Notes: generated by a model not told the origin, from the sequence alone. A stretch of DNA of 64,000 nucleotides from Acinetobacter haemolyticus (GCF_900406815.1 NZ_OVCN01000006.1:100235-164234); one strand, 5' to 3'. Counted from the first letter of the stretch, positions 9,300 through 19,039 are shown. Numbers and translations are program-made.

Positions 9300-9770
9300 A
9301 TGGAATTAGATCGTTTCGATAAACAGATTCTTGAGATCTTAACGCATGAAGATGTGAACCTGAATGAGTTATCAGAACGTATTAATCTGTCTGTGAGCTC
9401 GGTGCATCGTCGGATCAAAAATCTGATTGAATCTCAGGTGATGGGGCAGCTAAAAAGAGAAATTAACTTTAATAAGCTTGGATTCAGTTTACATATCTTA
9501 TTGCAAGTTTCCTTGAGTAAGCATGATAGTGAAACATTTGATAAGTTTTTAGAAGAATTAGAAGACATTCCTGAAGTGACCAACGCTTTTTTGGTCACAG
9601 GGCAAAGTGCGGATTTTATTTTGGAACTTGTTGCGCGGAATATGGATGATTATAGTGAAATATTATTACGACGTATTGGTAAAATCGACAGTGTTGTCGC
9701 GCTGCATTCCAGTTTTGTAATCAAAGAATACAATGTTTTTAACTGCTACAAGCTTTTAAATAAGCTATAA
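9300..9770 (+). CDS. Lrp/AsnC family transcriptional regulator
   Basis: 156 residues, standard size for the family. An N-terminal winged helix-turn-helix (LDRFDKQILEILTHE, then LSERINLSVSSVHRRIKNL) precedes a C-terminal RAM/ACT-like ligand-binding domain (residues ~65-150). Such proteins are octamers or dimers that sense amino acids. The effector is not evident, and the gene lies between the aromatic amino acid genes and yebC without forming an operon. The ATG at 9300 follows AAAAGGAATAATAAG. A second Lrp-type regulator at 42762-43253 sits in the proline locus; the two are not close copies. Confidence 0.85.
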   Translation: MELDRFDKQILEILTHEDVNLNELSERINLSVSSVHRRIKNLIESQVMGQLKREINFNKLGFSLHILLQVSLSKHDSETFDKFLEELEDIPEVTNAFLVTGQSADFILELVARNMDDYSEILLRRIGKIDSVVALHSSFVIKEYNVFNCYKLLNKL

Positions 9771-9799
9771 AAAATGCATCTAAAAAAGATGCATTTTTT
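9769..9799. terminator. Bidirectional terminator between lrp-like gene and yebC
   Basis: AAAAAATGCATC (9769-9780) pairs with GATGCATTTTTT (9788-9799). The flanking A and T runs allow it to stop both the rightward regulator and leftward yebC. Confidence 0.85.
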
Positions 9800-9814
9800 A
9801 CTCATCTTGATTGC

Positions 9815-10564
9815 TTATGCATCAAGCTGTTCCAAAACTTCTTCAGAGAATTCAACGTTGGTATAAACGTTTTGAACATCATCAAGATCTTCTAACATAT
9901 CAATCATTTTCATGATTTGTTTCGCTTGATCAACATCAGTAATTTCAGCCTTAGTTGATGGGCTCATAACCACTTCAGCATTATCAGATTTTAAACCTGC
10001 TGCAGTTAGCGCATCTTGAACCTCACCAAAGCTTTCTGGGCTGGTAATGACAAGAATGCTATCTTCATCAACTTCGATATCATCAGCACCTGCTTCTAAA
10101 GCGACTTCCATGATTTTGTCTTCTAATGAGACATCTTCGAAAGAAATTTCACCACGTTTAGTAAACAGATAAGCAACTGAACCATTCGTTCCTAAGTTGC
10201 CATTGGTTTTACTAAAACAATGACGAACATCAGGTACAGTACGGTTTAAGTTATCAGTCATCGTTTCAACGATAACAGCAACACCACCCACACCATAACC
10301 TTCATAGGTTACTTCTTTTAGATCATCATTTTCTTCACCACCCGCACCGCGTTGAATTGCACGGTTAATGGTGTCACGTGTCATATTGACAGAAAGTGCT
10401 TTTTCGACAACAGCACGTAAACGAGGGTTACTCGCTGCATCAGGACCGCCTAATCTTGCTGCGGTAACAATCTCGCGGATATATTTAGTAAAGACTTTAC
10501 CGCGACTTGCATCTTGTTTCGCTTTACGATGCTTAATATTGGCCCATTTAGAATGACCCGCCAT
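9815..10564 (-). CDS. yebC: YebC/PmpR/TACO1 family protein
   Basis: 249 residues beginning [18 protein letters not shown], the highly conserved YebC start. Family members were long called transcriptional regulators, and more recent work ties TACO1/YebC proteins to relief of ribosome stalling at proline stretches. The three-domain alpha-beta layout is intact ([17 protein letters not shown], then [17 protein letters not shown]). ATG at 10564 is chosen because it begins the conserved motif and follows TTGGAGTTAC. The open frame extends 30 residues further upstream, but that piece has no family resemblance. Confidence 0.92.
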   Translation of the reverse strand: MAGHSKWANIKHRKAKQDASRGKVFTKYIREIVTAARLGGPDAASNPRLRAVVEKALSVNMTRDTINRAIQRGAGGEENDDLKEVTYEGYGVGGVAVIVETMTDNLNRTVPDVRHCFSKTNGNLGTNGSVAYLFTKRGEISFEDVSLEDKIMEVALEAGADDIEVDEDSILVITSPESFGEVQDALTAAGLKSDNAEVVMSPSTKAEITDVDQAKQIMKMIDMLEDLDDVQNVYTNVEFSEEVLEQLDA

Positions 10565-10705
10565 GGAAGTAACTCCAAAAAAATAAAACTCAAAAAGTGC
10601 GTGAATATTAGCATAGCAAGGGTTTTGTTGAAAACTCTCGCCGCTAACATTCAAAATATAAAATTATGATGAAATCATAAAACTTGATCAGCTAATCTTT
10701 ACGGC

Positions 10706-11251
10706 CTAATTTATTTTGACATCAATGTCATATTCGGAATAAAGGGATTTAATTTTTTCTAGATCTTGTTGTAGATCAGTCGGATAGATTTTTCCTAAAA
10801 TTCCACCTTTCTTAGTGCGTGCATTGGCATACATTAAAATGATTGGAACGTTCGCTGCTTTAGCAATATGCCAAAAACCTGTACGGATTGGCTTGCGTTC
10901 TTCACCATCCTTTGCTCGAGTCGCTTCAGGTGCGATGACAAGATTAAACTGCTCATTCTGATTAAATAGCTCAACCATTTGAGTCACAATATCTTTGCTT
11001 GCCTTACGATCAACAGGAATGCCCCCTAAGCGTTCTAGAACGGGTTTTAAGGGACCTTTAAAAAGCTCTTTTTTAATTAAAGTATGAATTTTTAATTGTA
11101 AAATCTCAAATAGGGCAAGTGATAAGATCGTATCAAGGTTAGAGGTATGCTCAAAACCAATAATCACTTGTTTCTTTTCTAAAATAGTTGGATCTACTTT
11201 GTACTCCCAACCTGTTGCTTTAAATATAGTTTTTCCTAAAAATCTTCTCAT
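10706..11251 (-). CDS. PlsC-type lysophospholipid acyltransferase family protein
   Basis: 181 residues from the chosen start. Residues 35-40 (HTSNLD) form the HX4D catalytic motif of glycerolipid acyltransferases. IPVDRKAS is the second block, and APEATRAKDGE matches the substrate-binding EGTRS block with A in place of the usual G/S. The substrate is probably a lysophospholipid or acylglycerol phosphate at the inner membrane. The protein is shorter than typical PlsC (about 240) and belongs to the compact subfamily. The start is uncertain: ATG 11251 gives MRRFLGK, which resembles related proteins. ATG 11263 and a TTG/ATG further up (11371) are in frame but lack a clear ribosome binding site. 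Confidence 0.75.
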   Translation of the reverse strand: MRRFLGKTIFKATGWEYKVDPTILEKKQVIIGFEHTSNLDTILSLALFEILQLKIHTLIKKELFKGPLKPVLERLGGIPVDRKASKDIVTQMVELFNQNEQFNLVIAPEATRAKDGEERKPIRTGFWHIAKAANVPIILMYANARTKKGGILGKIYPTDLQQDLEKIKSLYSEYDIDVKIN

Positions 11252-11492
11252 GGTCACAACCATTACAACTGAATGACAGCAGTGTAATACGAGTTTTGTA
11301 GAAAATACATATCTGGAAAAACCAGTTTGAATGAAAATTTGGATGTCTCTTAAATGATCAAAAAAGCACAATATATACTTTACTGATTGTGTAAAGATCA
11401 GATAGAATCAGCGCAGTTAATGATTTTACTTACAATTCTGTATGTTTGATAAAATCATCTGCTTGTAATTTAAGTTAAATTTAACTAAAATT

Positions 11493-11520
11493 TTGCAGAA
11501 TTTAATCATAATAATATGAT
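11493..11520 (+). promoter_or_regulatory. tRNA promoter
   Basis: TTGCAG (11493-11498), a 16-base spacer and TATGAT (11515-11520) end 11 bases before the tRNA. Confidence 0.65.
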
Positions 11521-11531
11521 TTAAACTTATA

Positions 11532-11608
<77 letters not shown>

Positions 11609-11616
11609 TATAAAAC

Positions 11617-11653
11617 AACCACTTAGGTGTACTAATCCTAAGTGGTTTTTTAA
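11617..11653 (+). terminator. Terminator after tRNA
   Basis: AACCACTTAGG (11617-11627) pairs with CCTAAGTGGTT (11637-11647) and is followed by a T-run. Confidence 0.85.
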
Positions 11654-11862
11654 TATCTAGATGTGCGTAGTCTCGGTGTATCTGGATTTATTTCATATAA
11701 AGTAAGTTGTAATAAAAATATTTGAAAATTATTATAATTATTAATAACTTAATTTTTATAGTTGCGTATTTATTTGGTAAGTCAGTTTTGCCTTTCATTC
11801 TCCTTGATCACTTTTTATGATTTAATAAATTTATGAACAACAAAACAAAAAGAGAGAAAAAC

Positions 11863-12183
11863 ATGAGAATAGCATATTTAGGTGGTTTTAAGGCGGGTGA
11901 AGTTCTCACACTTCCTAGTGAGCACGGTGACCCTGTGCAATTAGAATGGATGACTCGGTATGAAGACAAGGAAAAAGCAGAGCAAGATTTAACGGATCAT
12001 TCACAGCGAGATTTTGCGGTTACATTGAAAAAATGTGTAGTGAATTATCGTTTAATGGTACTGAAACGAAATAAAGAAATGCGTTTATTTTATGTTGAAG
12101 ACGGATTATCAAAAGAGAAAACTTTTGAGCAAATGAATCATTACTGGAACAAATCCGATACGGTTGGTTTTGACTTTGATTGA
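11863..12183 (+). CDS. Hypothetical protein
   Basis: 106 residues from ATG 11863, which begins MRIAYLGGFKAGEVL and follows AGAGAGAAAAAC. An in-frame ATG at 11833 would add ten lysine-rich residues and has no ribosome binding site. The protein is soluble and charged, rich in Lys/Glu/Asp, and ends in the acidic FDFD. No family is recognised. It stands alone between the tRNA and the pilus region, with an imperfectly placed 9-base inverted repeat (12246-12254 with 12292-12300) downstream. Confidence 0.55.
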   Translation: MRIAYLGGFKAGEVLTLPSEHGDPVQLEWMTRYEDKEKAEQDLTDHSQRDFAVTLKKCVVNYRLMVLKRNKEMRLFYVEDGLSKEKTFEQMNHYWNKSDTVGFDFD

Positions 12184-12324
12184 TCCTAGTCTGTATGTTT
12201 TATATCAAACTTTTAAAACTGGAAAGGGAATTTTTCATTTCATTTTTGTGCTATCAAATATTATACATTCTTGAACCTAATATGTTATTTAATAGCACAA
12301 TAGGGGTTAACGATTATATTGTGA

Positions 12325-12618
12325 TTAATAGTAGTTGATAATAACAACATTATTATTTTTTTCGGGTCTACTTTCAATCTTAATTTCAATCGTATTGTTT
12401 TTTTGTGATTCAGTTATTAAATCATTTAAGGTTATTGAATTATTATTTATTTTTTTACTTAAATTGTTGATGAATTCACAGTCTTGATTCTGGTGTTGCT
12501 GAGAACAAGAATCTTCAACGATTTGCCCGTTTATTTGTATCGTATTCGCTGCATAGCTCGCCGTGGCCAAGACTGTTAATGATGTAAATAATATGAATTT
12601 ATATATTGTCTTATTCAT
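12325..12618 (-). CDS. Small secreted protein, pilin-like in its ends
   Basis: 97 residues with a clear Sec signal (MNKTIYKFILFTSLTVLATA, then SYA cleavage), leaving ~74 mature residues. The mature start ANTIQINGQIVEDSC parallels the start of the major pilin at 17318-17851 (GTITINGLVTDKTC). The last residues VVIINYY resemble the terminal beta strand of type 1 pilins. It has two cysteines (SC and DC, twelve residues apart). It is far too short for a full pilin fold. It lies downstream of the pilus operon on the same strand but behind that operon's terminator and 250 bases of AT-rich DNA. It may be a reduced pilin-like or envelope protein. Expression is unproven. Confidence 0.55.
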   Translation of the reverse strand: MNKTIYKFILFTSLTVLATASYAANTIQINGQIVEDSCSQQHQNQDCEFINNLSKKINNNSITLNDLITESQKNNTIEIKIESRPEKNNNVVIINYY

Positions 12619-12844
12619 ATTTATATTCCTTTTATAATGAATTAATTATTTATTAACATATAAATTATTATAAAGGCAATCTTAAATATAAGGTGTTGAT
12701 TAAAAAAGTTATTAAAATGTGATAGGGTTTATATTTTGATATAAAAATGATAATTTATTCTATTGTAGATATACTGTCTGTATATTTTCAATATTTTTAT
12801 TAATGCGATTTTTTTAGTGCTTCTTATTCTTTCTATAAGAAATA

Positions 12845-12868
12845 AAAAACTCCCACTAGGGGAGTTTT
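12845..12868 (-). terminator. Terminator of the pilus operon
   Basis: AAAACTCCC (12846-12854) with GGGAGTTTT (12860-12868), followed on the minus strand by TTTATT. It lies directly behind the tip adhesin gene. Confidence 0.75.
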
Positions 12869-12872
12869 GAAA

Positions 12873-13889
12873 TTAATCATATTCAATAGTGACGGTTGCC
12901 ATTGCTCGAACTGTACCCGCACTTACATTATTCGCAGTTTGATAATATTGTGCTGTTAATGGAACATTGTATTGTACAATCTCGTTGGATTTTACTGTAC
13001 CAATTTCTAATTTATCACCTTTTTTAATTGTTTGATTTTTATTTTGATAATTCCAAAGTAATTGTACGCCGACACCATTTGCTCTCGTTGCAGCTGGGGC
13101 AGTATTAGAGAGCACCTGATTATTTGTTCCATCCTGAATATAGTCAAAACTTAGACTAATTATATTTTTTTCTTCGTAGCCTGTCGGGTTCTGACCACCA
13201 TTACATAGTATGTTGAGATCAAAAGCTTGGGCACCTTGTGTTGAACCAATGCCTGTAAACCCTGATTTTGTCACGGTTGGCAGAGTAACAACTTTATTGA
13301 TGTTACCTTGAATTTCACATGATGACGAAGCAATTGTAATGGCATTTCCATAAACAGTACTCGTCAAGAATGGACGATTGGCATGACCTGTCACATAATA
13401 GCTACTATATCGCCCAGGTACTAATGTTCCAGATCCTGTCTGAGCAGCTGTTTTGATAATTTCTACAACAAAATAACCTTGAGCTAAATTATAAGTTGTT
13501 CCAGTACTGAGATTTCTAGAATAGGGATAATAACCAGAAAAATTGGTAGCATTTTCAGCTTCACGATACAAACGAATACCAATACCAGGAATATTTGTCG
13601 TATAAATACTATTCCCTAAGATGCTAAGAGGATAGTTTTGAGTTAAGTCAGCATATATGCGATCTGAACTTGAATTACATCTAAGCGTTGAACCATTTGG
13701 ATTAATAGGGAAGGTTGCTTTACGAAGAATAGTACCTACTGTATCACTAGGACGTACCACGACTCTCCCTACAGCCATAGAAATATCTACGGTAGTGAAC
13801 CCTGAACTAAGCGTACATGCCGCATTTGCCTCGCCATACAAACCAAGACCAGCGGTGAGCAAAACACTGTTTAAGAGTAATTTTTTCAT
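12873..13889 (-). CDS. Fimbrial tip adhesin
   Basis: 338 residues with a signal peptide ending around GEANA. This is about twice the length of a structural pilin, as expected for a two-domain tip adhesin. An N-terminal receptor-binding domain (~residues 24-190) is followed by a pilin domain starting near SSSCEIQGNINKVVTLPTV and ending in the beta strand ATVTIEYD used for donor-strand exchange. Its ATG overlaps the usher stop as ATGA (13886-13889), so it is translated in the same message. The receptor cannot be predicted. Confidence 0.82.
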   Translation of the reverse strand: MKKLLLNSVLLTAGLGLYGEANAACTLSSGFTTVDISMAVGRVVVRPSDTVGTILRKATFPINPNGSTLRCNSSSDRIYADLTQNYPLSILGNSIYTTNIPGIGIRLYREAENATNFSGYYPYSRNLSTGTTYNLAQGYFVVEIIKTAAQTGSGTLVPGRYSSYYVTGHANRPFLTSTVYGNAITIASSSCEIQGNINKVVTLPTVTKSGFTGIGSTQGAQAFDLNILCNGGQNPTGYEEKNIISLSFDYIQDGTNNQVLSNTAPAATRANGVGVQLLWNYQNKNQTIKKGDKLEIGTVKSNEIVQYNVPLTAQYYQTANNVSAGTVRAMATVTIEYD

Positions 13890-16438
13890 TTACAAACCGC
13901 CTCAGTCATTATTAAGTTTTGTTGATCTTGCGCAAGCTGAGCTGTTACGTCATAAGTAATCTCACATTGCTCAGCGCTATCATCACCCCATTTTACATAC
14001 AGTTGATCATGTGCTTTTTGGGTACGTAAATACACCATGCTGCCTTGAGCAACAATACCAACAGACTCATTATTTTGATCAAATACTTGAGCTGCAAATG
14101 GCAGATTTTCACCAGTCGATGTTTTAGCAGCAATATAAATTGCATAACCTTTCTTCGTAGAAAAGTCTACTTTAGTGATAGCACCTGCGAATGGGGCAAT
14201 GCGTTGGCTAGTTTCTTCAAGTTCAACATTTGTAGACATTTCTTGTGGATCAAGTGTGATGTCGTTTAAACGATATGGTGTTACATAAGGAATAACAGCA
14301 TAGCCATCCTTATTGACACTTAAACCAGTTGTATTATTGACTTTGGCACCCGCTGCATCAGGAGCATAAACCAAGACCATGGTTTGACCTTGTTCAGGAC
14401 CGAATAAGATACCCTCACGATGCGCAACAATATTTCCTGTTAAACTCACCATAGCTTGTTGATAGGTATCAGCAATACTATAAGAACCACCAACAGTCGT
14501 GAAATTGGTGCGATAGCGACCATTTACGTTGAATGTTGGATTGTTATTGTCTTGGTGTGACATAGATGAGCCATAGCTAAAGCGATCGCCAACAGTACCA
14601 CTTACACCAACAGTGCGGTTATTTTGCGATGCGTTTGCATTCACATTCATCGAATGCTTTTTAAAGCTCAATGGGAAGGAGAGCGTCATCAAATATTCAG
14701 TGTCGCGTGTACGATTATTCGAGCTATAGTCAACTTGTCGCTTGGTTGCAGATAAACCATAAGTTAAACCATGGTAATTATTGCTATAACCGAATTGGTA
14801 CTGTTTACCGCTTTCATTACGATTCCAATAATCAACCCATGAACCGACCATGTAGAAGTTACCCCAACCATCAGGAAGGCCTTGATTTAAGGTAATTTGA
14901 AATTCACTACGCTGTTTACCTACAGCATAGCTATTGATACCTTTATCTTCTAAATCACGGATTAATAGTGCATCACGTAATTTGTAATAATTTTCAGTCG
15001 AGTATCGATATGCCGCCAAGGTTAAATTGGTACTTGTCGGAGAGATTAACTTACTATAGCTCAAGCGATAACTTTGACCAGATTGAGACGCTTTTTTTTC
15101 AAAATCAGCTTCAGAATGGGTTACGTCAACTGAAATAGCACCTAAAGGCGTTGCAAATGCAGTACCCAATAATGCTGATGCATATCGCTCTGTTGCTTGA
15201 AAACCCGTGTATCCAGTCAGGTAATTGTTAATACCGAGTTGGTATTTACCTTGCACTACCCAAGGATCTAAGTCGATATCGCGATCGCGGAATTCTCCCG
15301 CCGTGACAGAGTAACGGCTCATGCCGGGTCTTAGCATCTGCACGACCGAAGCGTAGGGAATTGAAAATGTTTGAATATCGCCATTTGATTCAATCACAGA
15401 AACTTCAAGCTCTCCACCAAACCCAGTTGGGTAGAGATCATTAATTTCAAAACTACCTGGAGATACTGTGGTTTGGTAAATCAATTGTCCTTGCTGACGT
15501 ACTTCGACTTTGGCATTGGTTTTTGCATTACCACGAATTCGTGGAGCATAACCCAACATACTATTTGGTAGCATGCGGTCATCACTCGAAAAATCGACAC
15601 CGCGATATCCAAATGAATCGAAAACTTCACCATTGGTGAAGCTTTCACCTAATGTAAGTACACCACGATATTGTGGAAATGCACGTTGTAAATAGGTGCT
15701 TGTAGATTGATAATTTGATTTACTTTCTTTTTCGTTCGGCTGATCTTTCCACTGCCATTGACCATTGTGACGTAATTGCCAACCAGCAAGATTCGCCCCG
15801 GCAGTTAATGCCATAAATGCATTGGTGGTTTCTTTATTATCATTGCTTCGATTAAATGTTTTATATGCACTACCGCTATAAGATAAAAAGCCAGCATTTA
15901 CACCACGATCCCAAACACTTGGATCGACATAGCCTTGAGCATTTTTTTGTATCGCAACCTGAGGAATAGAAATATCTACACGCAACTTAGACGTATCGAA
16001 ATCGTAGTACGCATCTTCAATCCATTCATCTATTTTTAAACAACTATTTTGTGAAAGAGCAGATTGATGGATCGCTAAAGCATCTTGCTTAACACCATAC
16101 TCAAGTAAAGTATTAGAGTTGAAACAGGTAACCGCATTTTGCTTAGGATCGATGGCTTTAAATTGCATGCGACGTTTGCCGAACCATTTACCATTGATAT
16201 ATACATCCACATTATATTCACCCGGCAATACTGGGTTACCGTATTTAAAACGTGAAATATCGATCTTTTGCGCGTCACCAATCAAAAATGAAGAGTCGAA
16301 CTCAGCCTCCATTGCATTATTGTTCTTGAGTTCGTCTGCATACACCATCACTGGCATAGTCATGCTGATCATGCCAGAAGTAAGGTAAAAACAAATATGA
16401 CGCTTTAATAATCTATATGGTGCGTGCTTTTTTGACAT
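13886..16438 (-). CDS. Outer membrane usher (FimD/PapC family)
   Basis: 850 residues, full length. It forms the outer membrane pore through which chaperone-bound pilins are assembled. The order is signal peptide, N-terminal chaperone-docking domain (DAQKIDISRFKYGNPVLPGEYNVDVYING), 24-strand barrel with plug (PRIRGNAKTNAKVEVRQQGQ, FEINDLYPTGFGGELEVSV), and C-terminal domains (VLVYAPDAAGAKV, FAGAITKVDF, GYAIYIAAKT). A cysteine pair occurs near residue 109/129 (CFNSN and NSCLK), as in other ushers. ATG 16438 follows a modest AGGCGATCC site. The gene lies 61 bases after the chaperone gene. Confidence 0.95.
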   Translation of the reverse strand: MSKKHAPYRLLKRHICFYLTSGMISMTMPVMVYADELKNNNAMEAEFDSSFLIGDAQKIDISRFKYGNPVLPGEYNVDVYINGKWFGKRRMQFKAIDPKQNAVTCFNSNTLLEYGVKQDALAIHQSALSQNSCLKIDEWIEDAYYDFDTSKLRVDISIPQVAIQKNAQGYVDPSVWDRGVNAGFLSYSGSAYKTFNRSNDNKETTNAFMALTAGANLAGWQLRHNGQWQWKDQPNEKESKSNYQSTSTYLQRAFPQYRGVLTLGESFTNGEVFDSFGYRGVDFSSDDRMLPNSMLGYAPRIRGNAKTNAKVEVRQQGQLIYQTTVSPGSFEINDLYPTGFGGELEVSVIESNGDIQTFSIPYASVVQMLRPGMSRYSVTAGEFRDRDIDLDPWVVQGKYQLGINNYLTGYTGFQATERYASALLGTAFATPLGAISVDVTHSEADFEKKASQSGQSYRLSYSKLISPTSTNLTLAAYRYSTENYYKLRDALLIRDLEDKGINSYAVGKQRSEFQITLNQGLPDGWGNFYMVGSWVDYWNRNESGKQYQFGYSNNYHGLTYGLSATKRQVDYSSNNRTRDTEYLMTLSFPLSFKKHSMNVNANASQNNRTVGVSGTVGDRFSYGSSMSHQDNNNPTFNVNGRYRTNFTTVGGSYSIADTYQQAMVSLTGNIVAHREGILFGPEQGQTMVLVYAPDAAGAKVNNTTGLSVNKDGYAVIPYVTPYRLNDITLDPQEMSTNVELEETSQRIAPFAGAITKVDFSTKKGYAIYIAAKTSTGENLPFAAQVFDQNNESVGIVAQGSMVYLRTQKAHDQLYVKWGDDSAEQCEITYDVTAQLAQDQQNLIMTEAVCK

Positions 16439-16499
16439 GATAAGGATCGCCTATATTGTATAGGTACTTAAAATTATTGGTTATTTGGATGGAAAATGA

Positions 16500-17231
16500 T
16501 TATTGAAACTTAATCGGTTTCTCGACACGTCCGCCGTAATCATTCACATTGATAAAGCTCATTTTCTCAGTATTAGAGATTTTTAATTGGACTCGGTCTT
16601 CAGAAAATGGCTTTAACATTAAACCTTTAGGTAGCAAATCAACTTTTTTATCACCATTGACTTGATAGATTGAAGTCATCGTAATGTGAAAAGGCGTTGG
16701 GTTTTTGATGACCACATTTTGACCCGCTTTTTGCCATTGCAGCTTATCAGCTGCCAAGTTAGCATCTTCTTTAAGACTCGCTGGGCGGTAGAAGAATTTA
16801 ATTCTTGAACGAATCGCAAGTTGTAAAAAATTATCTGGTGCTGACTCTGCGCCTTTACCTGTCGGTCGAGGTGGAATATCCAATACGTTTAACCAAAGTA
16901 CAGATTCCTGCTGTTGATTTAGCTGTGATGCATTTGGTAAAGCGGTAATCCGGAGAGTTTGGCTTTTGGTTGCTTCAACACGTGAAATCGGAGGGGTGAT
17001 CATAAAAGGGACTTTTGATTGATCAGGCGTACTTTTTGGATCTCCTTCATCAATCCAAGCTTGGACTAATGCAGGTTTTGAGCCGTTATTACTGAGTTGT
17101 AAAGTGACTTCACGTGCATCAGAAGGATAAATAACACGCGTGCCGTGAATGACAATCTCTGCATGAGTAGCGGTCGCTAACATTGAGCAGAGTGCAAAAC
17201 CAGACAAGAATTTACTACCATTAAATGACAT
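16500..17231 (-). CDS. Periplasmic pilus chaperone (PapD/FimC family)
   Basis: 243 residues. A signal peptide ending in ATATHA is followed by the two immunoglobulin-like domains of pilus chaperones: EIVIHGTRVIYPSDAREVTL, then QSVLWLNVLDIPPRP, RSRIKFFYRP, and a C-terminal FINVNDYGGRVE. It stabilises pilins by lending a G1 strand and delivers them to the usher. ATG 17231 puts the signal peptide at the start; the TTG at 17240 upstream is in frame but less likely. The gene lies between pilin and usher, in the standard order. Confidence 0.92.
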   Translation of the reverse strand: MSFNGSKFLSGFALCSMLATATHAEIVIHGTRVIYPSDAREVTLQLSNNGSKPALVQAWIDEGDPKSTPDQSKVPFMITPPISRVEATKSQTLRITALPNASQLNQQQESVLWLNVLDIPPRPTGKGAESAPDNFLQLAIRSRIKFFYRPASLKEDANLAADKLQWQKAGQNVVIKNPTPFHITMTSIYQVNGDKKVDLLPKGLMLKPFSEDRVQLKISNTEKMSFINVNDYGGRVEKPIKFQ

Positions 17232-17317
17232 GTGAAACAATCTCAGAAAAAGGCAAAAGTTATTAAATAAAGAGGAGTTTCTATGCTCGTAAACATAGAA
17301 ACTCGGTTATCAATAAA

Positions 17318-17851
17318 TTATTGATAAATAATTGTGTATTGTACTGAAGTTGTTACTTCACCAGCAGTTGAAGCGCCAGTTGCATAGTATTCAGCATAGT
17401 AGTTAAGATCAGCGCTACCGCCTTCTACTACGTCAACCCACTGAGAGTTAGCTTGAGCACCATTCGTACCAGCAGCTAATACAGGGATTACTTGGTTGTT
17501 GTCACCGAGTAATTGAACATCAACGTTTTGAGCACCAGCAGCAGCTTGGTTGATTAAACGGCCAGTATTGAAGTCAACAGTTGCACCTGGTTCGAAATAA
17601 GTTGCAACTTTACCAGCTGAACAGTCTTCCAAGTTGATTTGGAATGGTGTACGACCAGCTACATCACCAGAATTTGCTAGAGTTTGTCTAGAAACTGTTG
17701 GGAGAGTAACAGTGAAGTCTTTACCTGCTGGAGTAACGATATTGCAAGTTTTGTCAGTTACTAAACCATTGATTGTAATTGTTCCGTCAGCAGCTTGTAC
17801 ATTTGCAATACCAACAACTGAAAGAGCAGCGATCAAAGCAAGTTTTTTCAT
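17318..17851 (-). CDS. Major type 1 pilin (FimA family)
   Basis: 177 residues. The signal peptide ends VQA, and the mature protein begins ADGTITINGLVTDKTC. The two cysteines (TDKTC and LEDC) are spaced as in type 1 pilins, and the C-terminal strand is VQYTIIYQ. This is the structural rod subunit and first gene of a four-gene chaperone-usher operon read leftwards. A hairpin-forming repeat (TTTCTATG near 17278 with CATAGAAA near 17294) lies just after it, which could favour high pilin expression over the downstream genes. Confidence 0.92.
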   Translation of the reverse strand: MKKLALIAALSVVGIANVQAADGTITINGLVTDKTCNIVTPAGKDFTVTLPTVSRQTLANSGDVAGRTPFQINLEDCSAGKVATYFEPGATVDFNTGRLINQAAAGAQNVDVQLLGDNNQVIPVLAAGTNGAQANSQWVDVVEGGSADLNYYAEYYATGASTAGEVTTSVQYTIIYQ

Positions 17852-17935
17852 AATAAATTCTCAAATACATCAGCTAAAAGTTTGAATTATATTACCTTTT
17901 CAGTTAAATTTTTGCGCTGAACAAGTAATGTGCGA

Positions 17936-17963
17936 AATATACCATTTATTAAATAAAATGCAA
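17936..17963 (-). promoter_or_regulatory. Probable pilus operon promoter
   Basis: On the minus strand TTGCAT (17963-17958), a 16-base spacer and TATATT (17941-17936) lie about 85 bases before the pilin start codon. Confidence 0.55.
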
Positions 17964-18317
17964 ACTACGTCACAAAATTGCACTTGTGGATTTTTTGTGG
18001 AGATGAATTAAAAATAACTTATTGTTTATTTTTAACATTTGGTAAAAAATTACAAAAGAATAAAAAATATAAATCAGAATTTTCATAAAAACGATGAATT
18101 TTTATTTAATAAATTTTGATTGATTGTTTAATTTTTGTTCAGAATTAAGGGATTTTTATATGAATTTTTTATGACAATCGAGCTATTAAGTAGAAGAATT
18201 AAACTAGAGTCGAAAAGTTTAAAAAAAATGGTTAACAAAAACCTTCAACTATTTTTAAGAAATTTTTAAGTTTGCAGGACTAGTTTTTAAGCATGAATCG
18301 ATGAAAAAAACACCGTC
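17964..18317. other. Gene-free AT-rich stretch upstream of the pilus operon
   Basis: Very AT-rich with no convincing open frame, RNA or strong inverted repeat. It probably holds regulatory DNA for the leftward pilus promoter and for the rightward gene at 18329. Confidence 0.4.
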
Positions 18318-18328
18318 AGGAGATATTG

Positions 18329-18676
18329 ATGAACATGCTTTATACCCATAAACCAGACTACTATTTCTTCGCACACAAGTTTGTTTTGTTCCTACAAGAT
18401 TATTTGAAATCTCATCCGACAGAACAGCAAACCAGTTTTAATTTGCAAACGATTTATGATTTGTTTGGACATGATCGTGCTTCGAGTACTACTAATCTTG
18501 AAGGTATTCTAAATATCGCTGATGAATATGTACTTGAAACAGATCAAGGGAAGCAAGCATTGATTGATGCCTATCAAGTTCATTTAGATAGTCATATTTT
18601 AACTTTGGAATTTAACCCTAAAGCATTGCAAAGTCTAATCGCAGGAATTCAAATTGCACGACCACTTGCAGCGTAA
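18329..18676 (+). CDS. Hypothetical protein
   Basis: 115 residues from ATG 18329, chosen for the excellent AGGAG at 18318-18322. Soluble, mostly helical in appearance (HKFVLFLQDYLKSHP, NLEGILNIADEYVLE), with no signal peptide and no recognised family. A second unknown gene at 18797 follows in the same direction, 120 bases downstream. Confidence 0.6.
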   Translation: MNMLYTHKPDYYFFAHKFVLFLQDYLKSHPTEQQTSFNLQTIYDLFGHDRASSTTNLEGILNIADEYVLETDQGKQALIDAYQVHLDSHILTLEFNPKALQSLIAGIQIARPLAA

Positions 18677-18796
18677 GGTAGACTTAAGCACTGAAGCTGA
18701 ATGTTTTATATATTTTAGACAAGTGTTTTAGCTTTAGCTGAATTTATCTAGGCTATTGGTTATGATGTTATTTCATCACATGATCAGAATAGTGCA

Positions 18797-19009
18797 ATGG
18801 ATAAGAATTTTGACTCTGAAACCTATACTGTAGATAAGAGTTTAACCGATACCTTAATGTGGTTAATGCGACATCAGGATGTGTTTGACTCTTTTCATTT
18901 TGATGTACACTCACAGGAACTATCCGTTACACATGCTGCTGGTGTAGATATTATTCGAGAAGGTATGTTTCTAAATGCAAAATATGGCATCTTAGTAACT
19001 TCAATTTAA
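18797..19009 (+). CDS. Hypothetical small protein
   Basis: 70 residues beginning MDKNFDSETYTVDKSL. Soluble, acidic and histidine-containing (RHQDVFDSFHFDVHSQE). No ribosome binding site of note precedes the ATG and no family is recognised. It ends just before a terminator at 19040-19067 shared with bioB, which supports a real transcription unit. Confidence 0.5.
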   Translation: MDKNFDSETYTVDKSLTDTLMWLMRHQDVFDSFHFDVHSQELSVTHAAGVDIIREGMFLNAKYGILVTSI

Positions 19010-19039
19010 TTTTTCTAATTCTTTTAGTCTATCAAAAAG

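Noticed and set aside
9112..9309. 65-aa open frame before the Lrp-type gene
   Set aside because: Starts with TTG, no ribosome binding site, lysine/isoleucine-rich as expected of AT-rich noncoding DNA, and overlaps the start of the real gene.
12246..12300. 9-base inverted repeat (TTGTGCTAT and ATAGCACAA) with a 37-base gap
   Set aside because: Loop too long and no T-run; could be a weak shared terminator but not enough to annotate.
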